Assembly (NCBI GenBank): GCA_902702965.1
Contig: CACRXP010000031.1
Location: forward strand, 1,614,728 to 1,678,727
Reading direction: 5' to 3'
Source: Spirometra erinaceieuropaei
Taxonomy: Eukaryota > Platyhelminthes > Cestoda > Diphyllobothriidea > Diphyllobothriidae
DNA length: 64,000 nt
Below are positions 34,991 through 45,473 of the stretch, in pieces. The first letter of the stretch is position 1. Each line of letters starts with the position of its first letter. The translations under genes were made by a program, and so were the position numbers. The notes below the pieces were generated by a model. It was not told the DNA's origin. It did not search any database and worked only from the letters and a program-made list of their open reading frames with translations.

Positions 34991-35227
34991 CTGATAAACT
35001 GCCCTTGCCAGCGCCACACGTTGCTTCTGACCGCCAGACAGGGTGAGACCGCGTTCGCCCACCACGGTTGCGTCACCCTCCGGCAGGTGTCGAATGTCCT
35101 CCTCCAGCTGACAGGCCTCAATCACTGCGGCATAGAGAGTGGAGTCGTAGGGTGCCCCGAAGAGTATGTTCTCCCGCAGGCTCTGATGTTGAATCCACGC
35201 CGACTGGGACGTGTAGGCTAGGGTGGC
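34991..35227 (-). CDS. ABCC exon: NBD1 Q-loop and LSGGQ signature
   Basis: A 237-nt exon (acceptor CCTTGACAG, donor GTACAC) in phase 0. It reads [20 protein letters not shown] with the Q-loop glutamine, then [20 protein letters not shown] and VALARAVYQ. The ABC signature LSGGQ and the helix that follows are intact. Confidence 0.95.
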
Positions 35228-35387
35228 CTGTCAAGGAAGGTAATGGTAGAAACGACTTTGCGTCAGGTTTACAGCGCCGGTGTTGAACCCGCATTTACTT
35301 GAAGGACCACATTCCAATTTTAGACTGCTACGGGCAAGGTAGCTGCCGCGCTCAAAACAGTTTGAGAGGGAGAGATGGCAGACTCAC

Positions 35388-35633
35388 CCATTGCTGTGCG
35401 GACCCAGATCTCCGGTAAAGCTCTCCGAGGCAGGCGGAGAGGAGGGAGGACTTGCCGGAGCCCACACTACCTATAACTGCCACCAACGATCCACGTGGAA
35501 CGGTAAAGGATAGGCTTTCGTGTATGCGGAGGAAGGCGTGAGGGTGCAGGAACAGCAGAAATGTGCAGAGAAGATAATTATGCCCATGCGAGCAATCAAG
35601 TAGAGAATCCACGGCAATGCACTGAAACACAGC
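35388..35633 (-). CDS. ABCC exon: NBD1 Walker A
   Basis: It encodes LRIHESLSFTVPRGSLVAVI followed by the Walker A loop GSVGSGKSS and a LLSACLGEL helix, ending SAQQW before GTGAGT. The ATP-binding P-loop is intact. The chosen acceptor (CCTTCCAG) leaves about 29 residues between the AVFQC strand and LRIHESL, where MRPs usually have far fewer, so part of the 5' half may be intron or a lineage insertion. The 3' half is secure. Confidence 0.82.
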
Positions 35634-35730
35634 CTGGAAGGCCCATTGAAAGTGGAAAATAGACCAATTTTGGACCCACGTAAGTAACGAAAACAACCAG
35701 TATAGACTACGCAATTGTGTCAAACTGCAC

Positions 35731-35753
35731 CTGCAGCGCGATATCCATGAACA
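35731..35753 (-). CDS. ABCC possible 23-nt micro-exon before NBD1
   Basis: The 23 nt follow a good pyrimidine tract (CTCCTCTTTAG) and precede GTGCAG. Spliced to its neighbours it restores the frame exactly (phase 1 to 0) and gives LFMDIALQ-AVFQC, which resembles the first NBD1 beta strand of the form xIxLxNAxFxW. Without it the preceding and following exons do not join in frame. Support is only from phase, splice signals and the short motif. Confidence 0.5.
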
Positions 35754-36178
35754 CTAAAGAGGAGTTAGTATGTACGTCCAATCAGTTTCGCTCATCTGCC
35801 AGCTGATGCGCGTTAAATAGCTGTCAGCCTCATTGCGCGATCGGAAGAGGAACAGGCTAAATTGTATTTTGGCTAAAGTAGTTCGACGATCAAAACGCAT
35901 TAATTAAACAAAAAAACTTTCAAATACCATAGCGAATATGCCATATAGACAAGACCTCCTAACAGCTTCTATATTTGAAAGACATTCAGATGACTCATAA
36001 GAGGAATTTGGAAAATTCTATAAAACCGAAACTCACTTTTTTAAAACAAAGGCTCCATCGCGCTTCCAGGAGAACGAGGCATCGCGAAACTCGAGAGATG
36101 TTTTACTCGCTGAAAATAGGAGTAATCCAGAAAATGGCCATAGCCGGGAACTGTGCCACAACTTAACTTACAATAAGG

Positions 36179-36219
36179 AACAACAACAACAACAATGATG
36201 GCTAAGGGCGACAACGGCA

Positions 36220-36251
<32 letters not shown>

Positions 36252-36300
36252 GGTGGTGGTGGTGGTGGTGGTGGTGGTGGTGGTGGTGGTGGTGGTGGTG
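36179..36300. repeat. CAA, GAT and GGT microsatellites
   Basis: A CAA run (36179-36195), a GAT run (36220-36235) and about 21 uninterrupted GGT units (36236-36300). Confidence 0.95.
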
Positions 36301-36667
36301 TTAGTTGCCATGACGTTGCCGTCCATCTCAAGCGGCGCACACCGGAGTCGAAGTGATCGTTTATAGGCTGAGTAAACAAAGGATAGATGCAGTCCGTCGG
36401 GCGCGATAATCACCGCTATCATTCAGTGAAGCGCTGATTCGGCCTGGCTTTCGAATACAGAGCTTAGGTTGCTGTAGCCGTTTTTTAACTGTGCGAGAGG
36501 AAAAAAAGTCGCTGTCTACAGACACGCAAATCCAGAGGGTACTCGCTCCGTCAAACCTACGTAGGTACTCCTACGGACTCGTAAGCACTAGCGTAAACAT
36601 AAAGGATCTAAAAAGACGACCATTTCCGGACACCATCAATATCGCGTAGCCTAATGTATGAACTTAC

Positions 36668-36758
36668 AACTGGCCGGCCCGCCAAACCGAATAACCGAGT
36701 TCGCATTCAACTCTTCAGCCATGAAAAACAACCCCAAGCGTCGAGCGGACACGTACGC
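36668..36758 (-). CDS. ABCC exon: end of TMD1, lead into NBD1
   Basis: A 91-nt exon after the acceptor TTTCTTTCAG and before GTAAGT. It reads AYVSARRLGLFFMAEELNAN and SVIRFGGPAS, matching the MRP segment of the form (Q)ASVSLKRLxxFL..EEL that joins TMD1 to NBD1. It enters in phase 0 and leaves in phase 1. Confidence 0.85.
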
Positions 36759-36875
36759 CTGAAAGAAAAATAAAACAAAATGGTGTCGAAGAGAATAAAG
36801 TGAATTTGCGAGCTCTAGAAAGTAGTTGAAAAAGAGGGCACGTGATTGCTTGGAAAAGAACTTAATTGGCCTAAA

Positions 36876-36916
36876 ATTCCGGATTCACACTCAAATCCAT
36901 CATGCGAGATGAGTTC
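36876..36916 (-). ncRNA. Decayed hammerhead-like motif
   Basis: On the minus strand CATGATGG, ATTTGAGTGTGAATCC, then GGAATTTTAGGCC. It aligns with the 27.3-kb motif, but the GAAACGTC core is gone. Confidence 0.35.
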
Positions 36917-37175
36917 AATCAGTTAAACTCTTAACGTAGTCTGCGGTAACTGCTGGTCGTGATGTGAAGTGCGTACTACCGGGAGGACAGGTGTCAACAG
37001 TCTCGTGACGCAGCAGTCCTCTGTTTGAAAAATACCAAGCATTTGGGTTTACGATCCTAACTGGATGAGGTGGGATCCCAGCGCATATTTAATAAAATAA
37101 CGGGAAGGACGGAAAGTCGAGGTAAAGTGAATGTTAAAAGAAGAGGGGGCGTTCACCGGGAGGGGTTTATTTGAG

Positions 37176-37220
37176 ATCCGACGTTTCGGGTAGTTTATTC
37201 GTCTACCCATCTTCAGGGGC
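37176..37220 (-). ncRNA. Hammerhead ribozyme-like motif (PLE-E left arm)
   Basis: Core CTGAAGA, extra T, stem II GGGTAG/CTACCC fully paired, GAA-ACGT-C. Stem I pairs at two bases, then mismatches. Confidence 0.65.
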
Positions 37221-37428
37221 TGGGAGGTCCTGTGGACAGCACTCCTTATTATGGCGCGGGACAGTCACGGCGCGGGACAATCGGGGCCGTCAGTCATCAC
37301 CGCGGCCGACGGGGGCGATTCAGTTCACGGTGACATGCGGGTTGGATGCAGCCACACAGGCGGCATTGGCGGATCACGCATTGGACAAAGGGCGCCATAA
37401 TAAGGAGTGCTGTGCACAGGACCTCCCA

Positions 37429-37473
37429 GTCCCTGAAGATGGGTAGACGAATAAACTACCCGAAACGTCGGAT
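37429..37473 (+). ncRNA. Hammerhead ribozyme-like motif (PLE-E right arm)
   Basis: Stem I GTCC/GGAT (one wobble), core CTGAAGA, extra T, stem II GGGTAG/CTACCC, GAA-ACGT-C. All core positions fit. Confidence 0.7.
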
Positions 37474-37564
37474 CTCAAATAAACCCCTCCCGGTGAACGC
37501 CCCCTCTTCTTTTGATATGCCACCTGGGAATCGGATTTTCACTACTATTAAAGTGAATGTTATT

Positions 37565-38815
37565 GGCTGGATTTCGCTGCCATCAATAAACAACAGCCGC
37601 TCAACCAATGTCAGGCCTTGAGGCAACAAACTTTGACTGTGCAAGACAGACCAACTAGACAACGAGGGTTGATCACCACTAACCACCGGAAAACCAAATA
37701 TGGGGCAATAAATTTCAAAAAGGAGTTTAGGCCAGATGTAAATGGAAAAGAGGTTTCGTGTACTTGGCATTTCTGACCGTAAGGTTAACTTATTGTCATA
37801 GCCAGTCTCTAAATAAAATTTAAGTTTAGTTACTCGTCGCTTCTTTTCAAGCGAAATCCCCCCCCCCCCTCCCGAAGAATAGACTCTTCGCTAAAGTATA
37901 AGATCTACTGCGTATGACTCTCAGAGGAATTTTTGCCGGTGTTGGCTAGATCGTTTTACTTTGTCTGCATAATGCAGCTCTGAACATTCGTGTTCGAATT
38001 GGACCCGTTGCCCTCTCGAGGACTCAGAGTCAGAGGTCCAGGTCACGAAACGCAGTCAGAAATTAAAGTTCCTCCCACTGTCATTTCATGGCTGTGACCA
38101 TGTCTGCTATTGTCTGCCAGTGAATGGACGCACCTGAGTTTATAAAAAAAACAATCAACCGTCTGGAAGGTAACCCGGGAAGACAATATGTTCATTCAGG
38201 AGGTAGAGAGCAAAGTGCTTCCGTGGTAACAAGCGGCTGGTGACGCCTAAACTTAATTTGCATTAGTAAAGTAGCCCTTCAGTTAACCATCAAAAACCAG
38301 GTATTACTTTCTGGGTGTGTCCAGATTTGATTTACCCAGAGCTCCAGAGTATTGATATGCCAGAACCCACATCTTACACGCCCTTTAAGCGGGTTAAGGC
38401 TAAAATGCGAAAGCCGCGGGCATTGCAGTAAACACTATACTACACCAACTTGGTAAATCTGACCCGGATGAATTCCGTAAAGGACAGTTTTTACCGCGGT
38501 CTTAGCTGCCTAAATCAGCCGGAAACTGAACAGAGCTTTCCAGGCGAGGGGTGGATGTTCCCGAAAACGTTAACACATCTATTCCTCCCATTTAATTTTG
38601 CAAAGCCCTGAGGAATTGACGGTTTGATGGATGTCAAAATCAACAGCACACGAAATTCCAATGAATATTCACAGTGCTGGCCCAGTCATGCCACTTTACC
38701 GGGTATAACGTTTTTTAAACATGGGCAGCCGAGGTCAACCCCATTTCCCTATTAAGTATGCAGGGCCGTAGGCTCCTGCCTACAAAGCTCAGCCAGGTAG
38801 TTTAGTTTTATCAGT
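37565..38815. other. ABCC intron, no gene recognised
   Basis: Contains a C-run near 37860. No coding exon or repeat family was recognised. Confidence 0.4.
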
Positions 38816-38864
38816 CATTGCGTCCAAGTACTCTTCCGTTCGCCCTTGCACAGTCTTCTTACTG

Positions 38865-38995
38865 TGCACAATAGGGGTAGGGGAGGGGAGAGTGCGGCAG
38901 ATGCTGCGCAAGTCTGTTATCATTATAGACCAATCCACTTGCAAGCCTCTGCCCTGCGCCCAACACGGTGGACATGGTTGTTCGCGACGGTCAAA
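38865..38995 (+). repeat. Dispersed repeat R2, partial copy
   Basis: GGGGAGAGTGCGGCAGATG, TGCGCAAGTCTGTTATCATTA, CACTTGCAAG and AACACGGTGGACATGG align with 40700-40830. Confidence 0.65.
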
Positions 38996-39564
38996 GTGGC
39001 TATCATCTGACAGTGAATTGCCGCAGAATGTTGTTGGGTTGGTTTGCGAAGTTAGAGCGAAGCGCTTCTAGGGCAGCAGGCATTTGATGCTGCCTAAACT
39101 CGCTTTGCGTTTGGACAAGTCGTTGTTCAGACAACCGTCGAAAAGCAGGGATTATTTTCTGGAGGGTCCGGTTTTGGTCTGGTTGGTACGTCAGAGGTGT
39201 AGAGTACTGAAATGCAAGCAACTGCTTGTTAAATGTCCTTCAAGGCGGTAGTGTGCAGCAAACCTGTCTACTCAACATCAGAAGCCGTATGCAGTGTACT
39301 TGAAGCTATGTAACCGTACATTCCTTAAATCATTCAAGTTTATCGGATAAAATGTGACGTGAATAGACTCTGAAAAGAGCATAATTTGGCATGCTTGCTT
39401 CCAGGAGAAGTGGACCTGATTGGAGAGGGGGAATGCCTTCACTACTATGCCCGTAACCACTATCTTTAAGATACCTACCACGACGGAAAACTAATCGAGT
39501 TCGACGGAGGGAGGTGGCTAGGTGACTAGAAATTTAATGTCTTGGACAAGAGGTGGAGACATAC

Positions 39565-39891
39565 CATGACAATCAGTGAGGCCATGTAGGGCAGACTAGT
39601 CAGTGGCACCGCTAGCAGGTTGAAGAGTGAGAGACTGACGAAGATCTTCTCAGGCGTCAGCAGACCCGGAATACTCTCCTTCGTACTAGTGCCATTGATA
39701 AACGCCTCCGGACGCAGTCTGGCAATGTAGGATGAGAAGGTAGCCAGTAGAACAACAAACGGTGCAACAGTCCAATTAGCCTCCACGACGCCCCGAGAGA
39801 TGGAACCGAACAGCAGTTGGCGCAGCTCTACATTGCGCAGTTTGGTGACCAGCTTCTCGAACGCCTCCTCCCATGCGTACAGTTTGAGTAT
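39565..39891 (-). CDS. ABCC exon: ILKLYAWE motif and last TMD1 helices
   Basis: A 327-nt exon (acceptor TGCGTGCAG, donor GTATGT) of 109 codons. It starts ILKLYAWEEAFEKLV, a diagnostic MRP motif, has two hydrophobic stretches (WTVAPFVVLLATFSSYI; IFVSLSLFNLLAVPLTSLPY) and ends SLIVM. An N-x-T sequon (NGTS) lies in the loop between the helices. Confidence 0.93.
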
Positions 39892-40554
39892 CTGCACGCA
39901 AAAAGATTGTAAACTTTATCAGCAGTAGTTTTGAAGAAGTGTTTATGAAAGATAAAAGAAAACCGCATATGCATACATGGCGACTTTCCAAACCATTTTA
40001 CTGTTACCTAGACAGTGCTGCCGACCGTTTCATTTCAATGTATGATAGACAGGCATGGCAGGCTGCTTCCCCGCTTCTTCGAATCAGCTGTCTCCAACCG
40101 CATCATAGTACTGGACCACTGAACGTCCTGAGCAAAACGGATATGCTGGGCAACCTGTGCCTCCAAAAAACTATGACTTCAGTTGCCGAACTACACCTCA
40201 ACGGTAGAACTGTGCACCCAGTCGTCCGGGCCTCCTGTTGGCGCTACTATCGTAGATGGTTTCGTTATGCACCCAGTTGACCTAAAGACGAATTAGTTCG
40301 TGATATCATCTCTCACTTTTCAAATACAGACACCGTCGGCTACCATTATATGATGATGGTGGCGGCGCCGGCGACGGTGGAAATGTGTCCCCCAAACGGG
40401 CCACGTGGTAGATGCGCTGGACCAACATGGAGGCCATATCGGATTCTGGCAGGCGTTATCGGATTTGCACACCATAATAAATACCAACATTTCGGGGATG
40501 CGATGGCAGATCCAGTTGCCGGAAGACGTCGTACGCATTATGACCCCTGTGGTC

Positions 40555-40830
40555 CTCTTTATTATTGTTGTTGTTGGTCAAAATCTTGGTTATTTGTTGT
40601 GTGGACCAGGGGGTGTGGGAGGGACGCCAAGGTGTGCGCTCGACCCTGCCATCCACATGCGTCCTCCCCCGTCCCCGGTCTTCTTGACTCTGTCTTGACA
40701 CCGGGTCCAGGTGGGGAAGGAGGGAGTGTGGTAGATGTTGTGCAAGTCCTCTACCACTATGAACTAATTCACGCACAAGTCGCCGTACCTGTCCTCACCT
40801 TGCTGTGGGGCACATGGTGGACATCGTCGG
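40555..40830 (+). repeat. Dispersed repeat R2, copy in plus orientation
   Basis: GTTGTTGGTCAAAAT, TTGTTGTGTGGACCAGGGGG, GTCTTGACACCGGGTCCAGG and GGAGGGAGTGTGGTAGATG. The reverse complement of its first 200 bp recurs at 41646-41850. The frames here are driven by composition, not by conserved protein sequence. Confidence 0.75.
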
Positions 40831-41229
40831 ATGCGATGCTCGAATTTTCATGTTGGTGGTGGTGCTGATGGTGATGGTTGTTGTTGTTGTATTAATTAAC
40901 GGAAAGAGTCAAAGTATGTCATTAAATCAGACTTTGAGATGTTGTCGTACCCAATGGCAAGAATTAACAGCGATTAGACACAGTCGGGACCTCGCAAATG
41001 TCAATGTCCATCGCTTGTCCAGTGAAGTGGGTCAAGTACTGGTTGCTTGCTCTTGAATAACTTTATAGTGATGCCGACGTGTCCAACATTTGCCGGTAGC
41101 AAAGCGAAGCAAAGACAATGTTAGGGGGCGCTCACCGATCGTTCATACGGAACTCACTTGTTCCGTTGTGCCTTGAGGGCTCTCTCTCGAGCCCAACCAG
41201 CAGCCGCGCAGCGGCGCATGATATACAGG

Positions 41230-41293
41230 CAGAATGATATTACCGACAAAGACAAGGGAGACTGGTCTTGTCTTTGTCGGTAATATCATTCTG
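41230..41293. repeat. Perfect palindrome, 27-bp arms, 10-bp loop
   Basis: CAGAATGATATTACCGACAA + AGACAAG on the left is the exact reverse complement of the right arm (41267-41293). It could extrude as a hairpin. Confidence 0.92.
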
Positions 41294-41645
41294 AAGCAAA
41301 GACAACCGAAAATGGGCGCGGGAGCAGTGATCGACGAACGTAAAAATCCTGCCCTCTCGTGCCACATGCACGATCTGGTCTGACTCCGGATGCATTAGAC
41401 TGCAATAAGGGTGGCTCTGATTTAGCATTGGAAACAGGACTTTATTGAGAATAAATCATTAAGTCCTGACCGTCAGTCCTGAAAAGGACCGAGTTATCCA
41501 GTCATTTGGTAGCCTTCCAAGCCGACAGTTCGACCGTCGTTGCCGACAATGTCCACCGTGTGCTCCACTGAAAGGTGAAGCAGACACGGTGGCTTGCGCG
41601 TGAGTTAGTTCAAGGGCAAGAGCCTCATTCCCTTAATAAACTGAC

Positions 41646-41850
41646 TTAATAGTAGACTTGCGCAGTACCTACAGCACTCTCTCTTCCCCACTCCCCATCT
41701 GGACCCGGTGCCAAGACAAAGTCAAGATCGGAGGCGGGGGAGAGCGCAGGTGGGTGGCGCGGTTGGGCCCGCACCTTGACGTTCCACTCCACACCCCCTG
41801 GTCCACATAACAAATGACCAAATTTTTGACCAACAACAACACCCCAATTG
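41646..41850 (-). repeat. Dispersed repeat R2, inverted copy
   Basis: Inverse of 40560-40770: TACAGCACTCTCTCTTCCCC, TGGACCCGGTGCCAAGACAA, CCCCCTGGTCCACATAACAA and TTTTTGACCAACAACAAC. Confidence 0.75.
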
Positions 41851-42984
41851 GAGTCAGAAGGACTGTGATGACTAGGTAGCCGTGCCTGCCACCTGTATAC
41901 CCAGCAGGAGCGCAAGCGCATCTACCAGCAGAGAACCAGGTGTCAGGGAACTGCCAGCGCACACCAGGCTGCTATGGTCATGATTTGCTGCAGAAGTGGT
42001 TCGTATAGTGCTGCAGGGAGAAGATACCTTTGCACGTGTTGCGGGGCAGATTCGTGTGCAAAGTGAGGTATGCACGTGTGAAAATAGGGCAAAGTGTGGT
42101 GTTTGCGTCTGAGTTGTGGTGGTTCAAGGATGTGTTTCGGAGCTGAGGCGGCAGCCAACTAGGGTCATGCGATGACCAAATGTTCTGGGACAGCGGGAAT
42201 ACTCTAGGAGTGGGTGGTGGGTGTGCTTTGGATTTTCTGACTCAGGTTAGGCGATTGCGGTGGAATGAATTCACAGATGACCGAGAAGGTCAATGTGTGA
42301 TTAGAGGGGGTCGGCACTATGGAGACAGGTTGGGACTAAGTGCATATAGCTGCTGGTGGCGACTGGGCAGATGAGAGAGTAAGTGGGTAGGTTTGTCCCT
42401 GCGAAGTTCCTAATGACGCCGACCGTCTTGGCGGAGATTTATGAGTTTGGCGGATTGTCAGAACAGTGGATCCAAAGGCGTCTGGACAACGCGATGTGTG
42501 CTCTAAGCGCCTCTCGTTACATCTTGGTCTCTACATGCATTGCGGGTGCTGTGCTCAAATTAGTGAACCAAACCTGCCAATTCCGGGCGAAGCCTTCCCA
42601 AGCCACACAGATGATTCGCAGGTGTTCGATGGAGGTCTAAAAATGTCCGTTAACGAAGATTTTGTCCGTCCTGGCTACAGACACCCGAATCGTCGTCATT
42701 ATAGAACAGTCGTCGGAGCAGGCACTCGTCGTCCATTCTTACGGCGTGGCAAACCCAACACAGTTATACCTTCCTCAGCATGGCCTGGATACTGAGAGAG
42801 CCGGTTCTCCGCGTACGACACTCTTCCCTGCCACTTCAACGTTAGTATCCACCTGAGGCAGTTGGGTTGAAAGTGACTTATTTTCATTGCTTGCATTTCG
42901 AAACCGTCCATGTCTCTGTCTCGTAGGATACCGATTTCAGGATGGCGTCTCAGTAACGTAAGATCTTGTTTCGTAACCGCACCT

Positions 42985-43095
42985 GTTAGGGGTTAGGGTT
43001 GGGGGTCAGTGTTAGGGGTTAGAGTTATGGTTAGGGGTTAGGGTTAGTTTTAGGGGTCGGAGTTAAGGGTAAGGGTTAGGGGTTAGGGGTACGTC
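42985..43095 (+). repeat. Degenerate telomere-like array
   Basis: Units such as GGGGTTAGGGTT, GTTAGGGGTTAGAG and GGTTAGGGGTTAGGGG over 110 bp. Confidence 0.75.
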
Positions 43096-43130
43096 TCCAT
43101 TTTCGTGTTCGGGCGAAAATCGAGGTGATT

Positions 43131-43260
43131 TCAAACGAAGGGCTGAAACCGACCGAATACCTGACTGGCCTCGGAGATTCGACTGCAGATTCTATTGTCG
43201 ATCCTGATGTAATTCAAGCTTCCCTGAATGATTTTTCCTTGTCTCCACATCTCCTGGAAA
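43131..43260 (-). pseudogene. LINE remnant (RT C-terminal-like)
   Basis: The minus frame LNYIRIDNRICSRISEASQV-FGRFQ resembles the LINE segment D-x(4)-RI-x-KASQAFGRL found after the RT domain in many flatworm LINEs. Only this block is recognisable. Confidence 0.45.
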
Positions 43261-43675
43261 GTGGAAGCGAGTGTGTTCACTAGCTGGGAATGAGGTGATA
43301 CCTGATGCCTTGCATCTGGGCATCTGACGTACAAACGGCCGAAGTTTGTGCTGGCTTCCATTTAAAAAAATATGTTGACGGCTGCGCCATATATTGTAGA
43401 TGCCCCATTGCGGGCGCCTCTGAGACCCTCGGCCCGATGCCCCACAATTTGTGATTTTTTTCCAGGAGGGCAGGAGTGGAGTCGCCTTGGTTTGGGACTG
43501 CAGATCTGTAGAATGGCCGATAACCTGACGAATGTTGTCTCGACAACAACGTGTTGTCGATGTGTGTTTCATGCAAACTTGACGAATCCCAAATCGGAAG
43601 ACAGGCAAGACACCCAGATGGACATTGCGTAGTGAGGCAATGTAGTAGACACACAGCTCAGAGACCCTATGTGTA

Positions 43676-43704
43676 TGTGCGTGCGTGCGTGTGTGTGTGT
43701 GTCG
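43676..43704. repeat. GT/GTGC microsatellite
   Basis: GTGCGTGCGTGCGTGTGTGT followed by further GT units. Confidence 0.9.
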
Positions 43705-44183
43705 TTGAGGTTGCTGAGCTCCGGCGCCTAATGCATATGCCCTTGTCTGGTCTGTGTTTGTCTGCAGCCGATCAGCGGAGGAGGCGACGTGATTAGCTTT
43801 ACGTCCTCGCATGCTGGCGCCAAGTTGTAAGCGGCTCCAGCAGCCAATCGCAATGGAGATGGAGTCGACGAGAGCTGCTACATGAGTAAGTGGACGCACT
43901 GGCGATCGCGGGAGCAGACGGCCACAGACTTCCCAGATGGACGCGGCGACGCTCCTTGATGCCGCTTTTGCGAATCACATCCAGCATCGGTTCCTAATGT
44001 CGCGGCCTCCAGTACCAAGTAAACAGGCACTAGTGCTGACCGTTACAAATGCAAGGAAATGGGAACTCAGCAGGCTAGAGACCCCCTCGATTACAAGTAG
44101 GGAAGCCATCTATACAAGATCCAATCATTATTCTACTAGTAGGTAAAAGAGTGACAGAAGATGGGGAAACGCTGAACCCTTAC

Positions 44184-44249
44184 CTTGATGCCGGACAGAG
44201 TTTCCGTGAGACACTTCATGCGTTCATCCTTCCAGGCCATCTCTTTTGC
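44184..44249 (-). CDS. ABCC micro-exon: coupling segment KDERMKCLTETLSGIK
   Basis: A 66-nt, 22-codon exon (acceptor CTTTTTAG, donor GTAAGG). It encodes AKEMAWKDERMKCLTETLSG followed by IK, the conserved MRP helix just before the ILKLYAWE motif. It is phase 0 on both sides. Confidence 0.92.
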
Positions 44250-44425
44250 CTAAAAAGACCACAAGGAAGGACATAGTTATCCCTCCAACAGTACTGTAAA
44301 ACTGTTTACCTGGTGGATTTAGGCAATTAATAAGCATTAAAGGCGATAAAATAAAGAAACCCAATGCAATCCAAGAGAGGACTGGAGCTCTGCGCATCTA
44401 TCACTTGCTGATAACAAAGTCCTAC

Positions 44426-44583
44426 CTCAAACTTCCTGGTCAGCCATACTACAATGGCATTGAGCGGAAAGAATAGCATCATAACAGCAAGACCCGCGAG
44501 CATGGAGACGCCCAACTGTGCCCAGAGCATGCTGACGGCAATGGTGAACTGGATCAGAGCAGTCCACACGACGTGAATGTAGG
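44426..44583 (-). CDS. ABCC exon: TMD1 helices 3-4
   Basis: Acceptor TTTCTCGCCAG, donor GTAGGA. It encodes YIHVVWTALIQFTIAVSMLW, AQLGVSMLAGLAVMMLFFPL and ends LTRKFE. These are the paired hydrophobic segments that follow the IVN motif in MRPs. It is 158 nt, entering with two bases and leaving in phase 0. An N-gap starts 26 bases upstream, but the exon itself is complete. Confidence 0.9.
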
Positions 44584-44609
44584 CTGGCGAGAAAAGTCAA
44601 AATAATTAG

Positions 44610-45295
44610 NNNNNNNNNNNNNNNNNNNNNNNNNNNNNNNNNNNNNNNNNNNNNNNNNNNNNNNNNNNNNNNNNNNNNNNNNNNNNNNNNNNNNNNNNNN
44701 NNNNNNNNNNNNNNNNNNNNNNNNNNNNNNNNNNNNNNNNNNNNNNNNNNNNNNNNNNNNNNNNNNNNNNNNNNNNNNNNNNNNNNNNNNNNNNNNNNNN
44801 NNNNNNNNNNNNNNNNNNNNNNNNNNNNNNNNNNNNNNNNNNNNNNNNNNNNNNNNNNNNNNNNNNNNNNNNNNNNNNNNNNNNNNNNNNNNNNNNNNNN
44901 NNNNNNNNNNNNNNNNNNNNNNNNNNNNNNNNNNNNNNNNNNNNNNNNNNNNNNNNNNNNNNNNNNNNNNNNNNNNNNNNNNNNNNNNNNNNNNNNNNNN
45001 NNNNNNNNNNNNNNNNNNNNNNNNNNNNNNNNNNNNNNNNNNNNNNNNNNNNNNNNNNNNNNNNNNNNNNNNNNNNNNNNNNNNNNNNNNNNNNNNNNNN
45101 NNNNNNNNNNNNNNNNNNNNNNNNNNNNNNNNNNNNNNNNNNNNNNNNNNNNNNNNNNNNNNNNNNNNNNNNNNNNNNNNNNNNNNNNNNNNNNNNNNNN
45201 NNNNNNNNNNNNNNNNNNNNNNNNNNNNNNNNNNNNNNNNNNNNNNNNNNNNNNNNNNNNNNNNNNNNNNNNNNNNNNNNNNNNNNNNNNNNNNN
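44610..45295. other. Assembly gap (N)
   Basis: 686 N. The flanking ABCC exons join in phase without it, so no exon need be hidden here. Confidence 0.99.
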
Positions 45296-45473
45296 CAGGG
45301 ACCAGACCTTGAGTGTTTTAATGTACTGTGACACTAGTGGCACACTTCTTCCGTTTGCCTTGCAGGATCTACGCTTCCGAAGTCACTTGCCGACGAATAA
45401 CTGTCAACCCCTCCCGATAAGTCGTTCTATCGTATTTTTCGTTCTTCCGTAGTCTCGTTTATTAGTTTTCCAG

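Larger units (their letters stand above)
37137..37548 (+). mobile_element. PLE-E short copy, inverted arms, 14-bp target duplication
   Basis: Inverted arms (about 37137-37266 and 37390-37516) surround a 120-bp GC-rich centre. TAAAGTGAATGTTA occurs immediately outside on both sides (37123-37136 and 37549-37562), a likely target-site duplication. Each arm has a hammerhead-like motif and ends in AAAAGAAGAGG / CCTCTTCTTTT. There is no coding sequence: non-autonomous. Confidence 0.82.

Noticed and set aside
36041..36422. Poly-Pro and poly-Thr frames
   Set aside because: Artefact of the GGT microsatellite.
39003..39221. 72-codon minus frame (QPDQNRTLQKIIPAFRRLSE...)
   Set aside because: Coding-like composition, but no recognised motif and no splice-phase fit with the ABCC gene.
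40320..42180. Several overlapping 90-170 codon frames
   Set aside because: Both strands are open because of base composition within repeat R2; no motif is recognisable.
43192..43899. 235-codon minus frame
   Set aside because: Crosses a GT microsatellite (His/Thr repeats) and shows no domain beyond the short LINE-like scrap near 43.2 kb.
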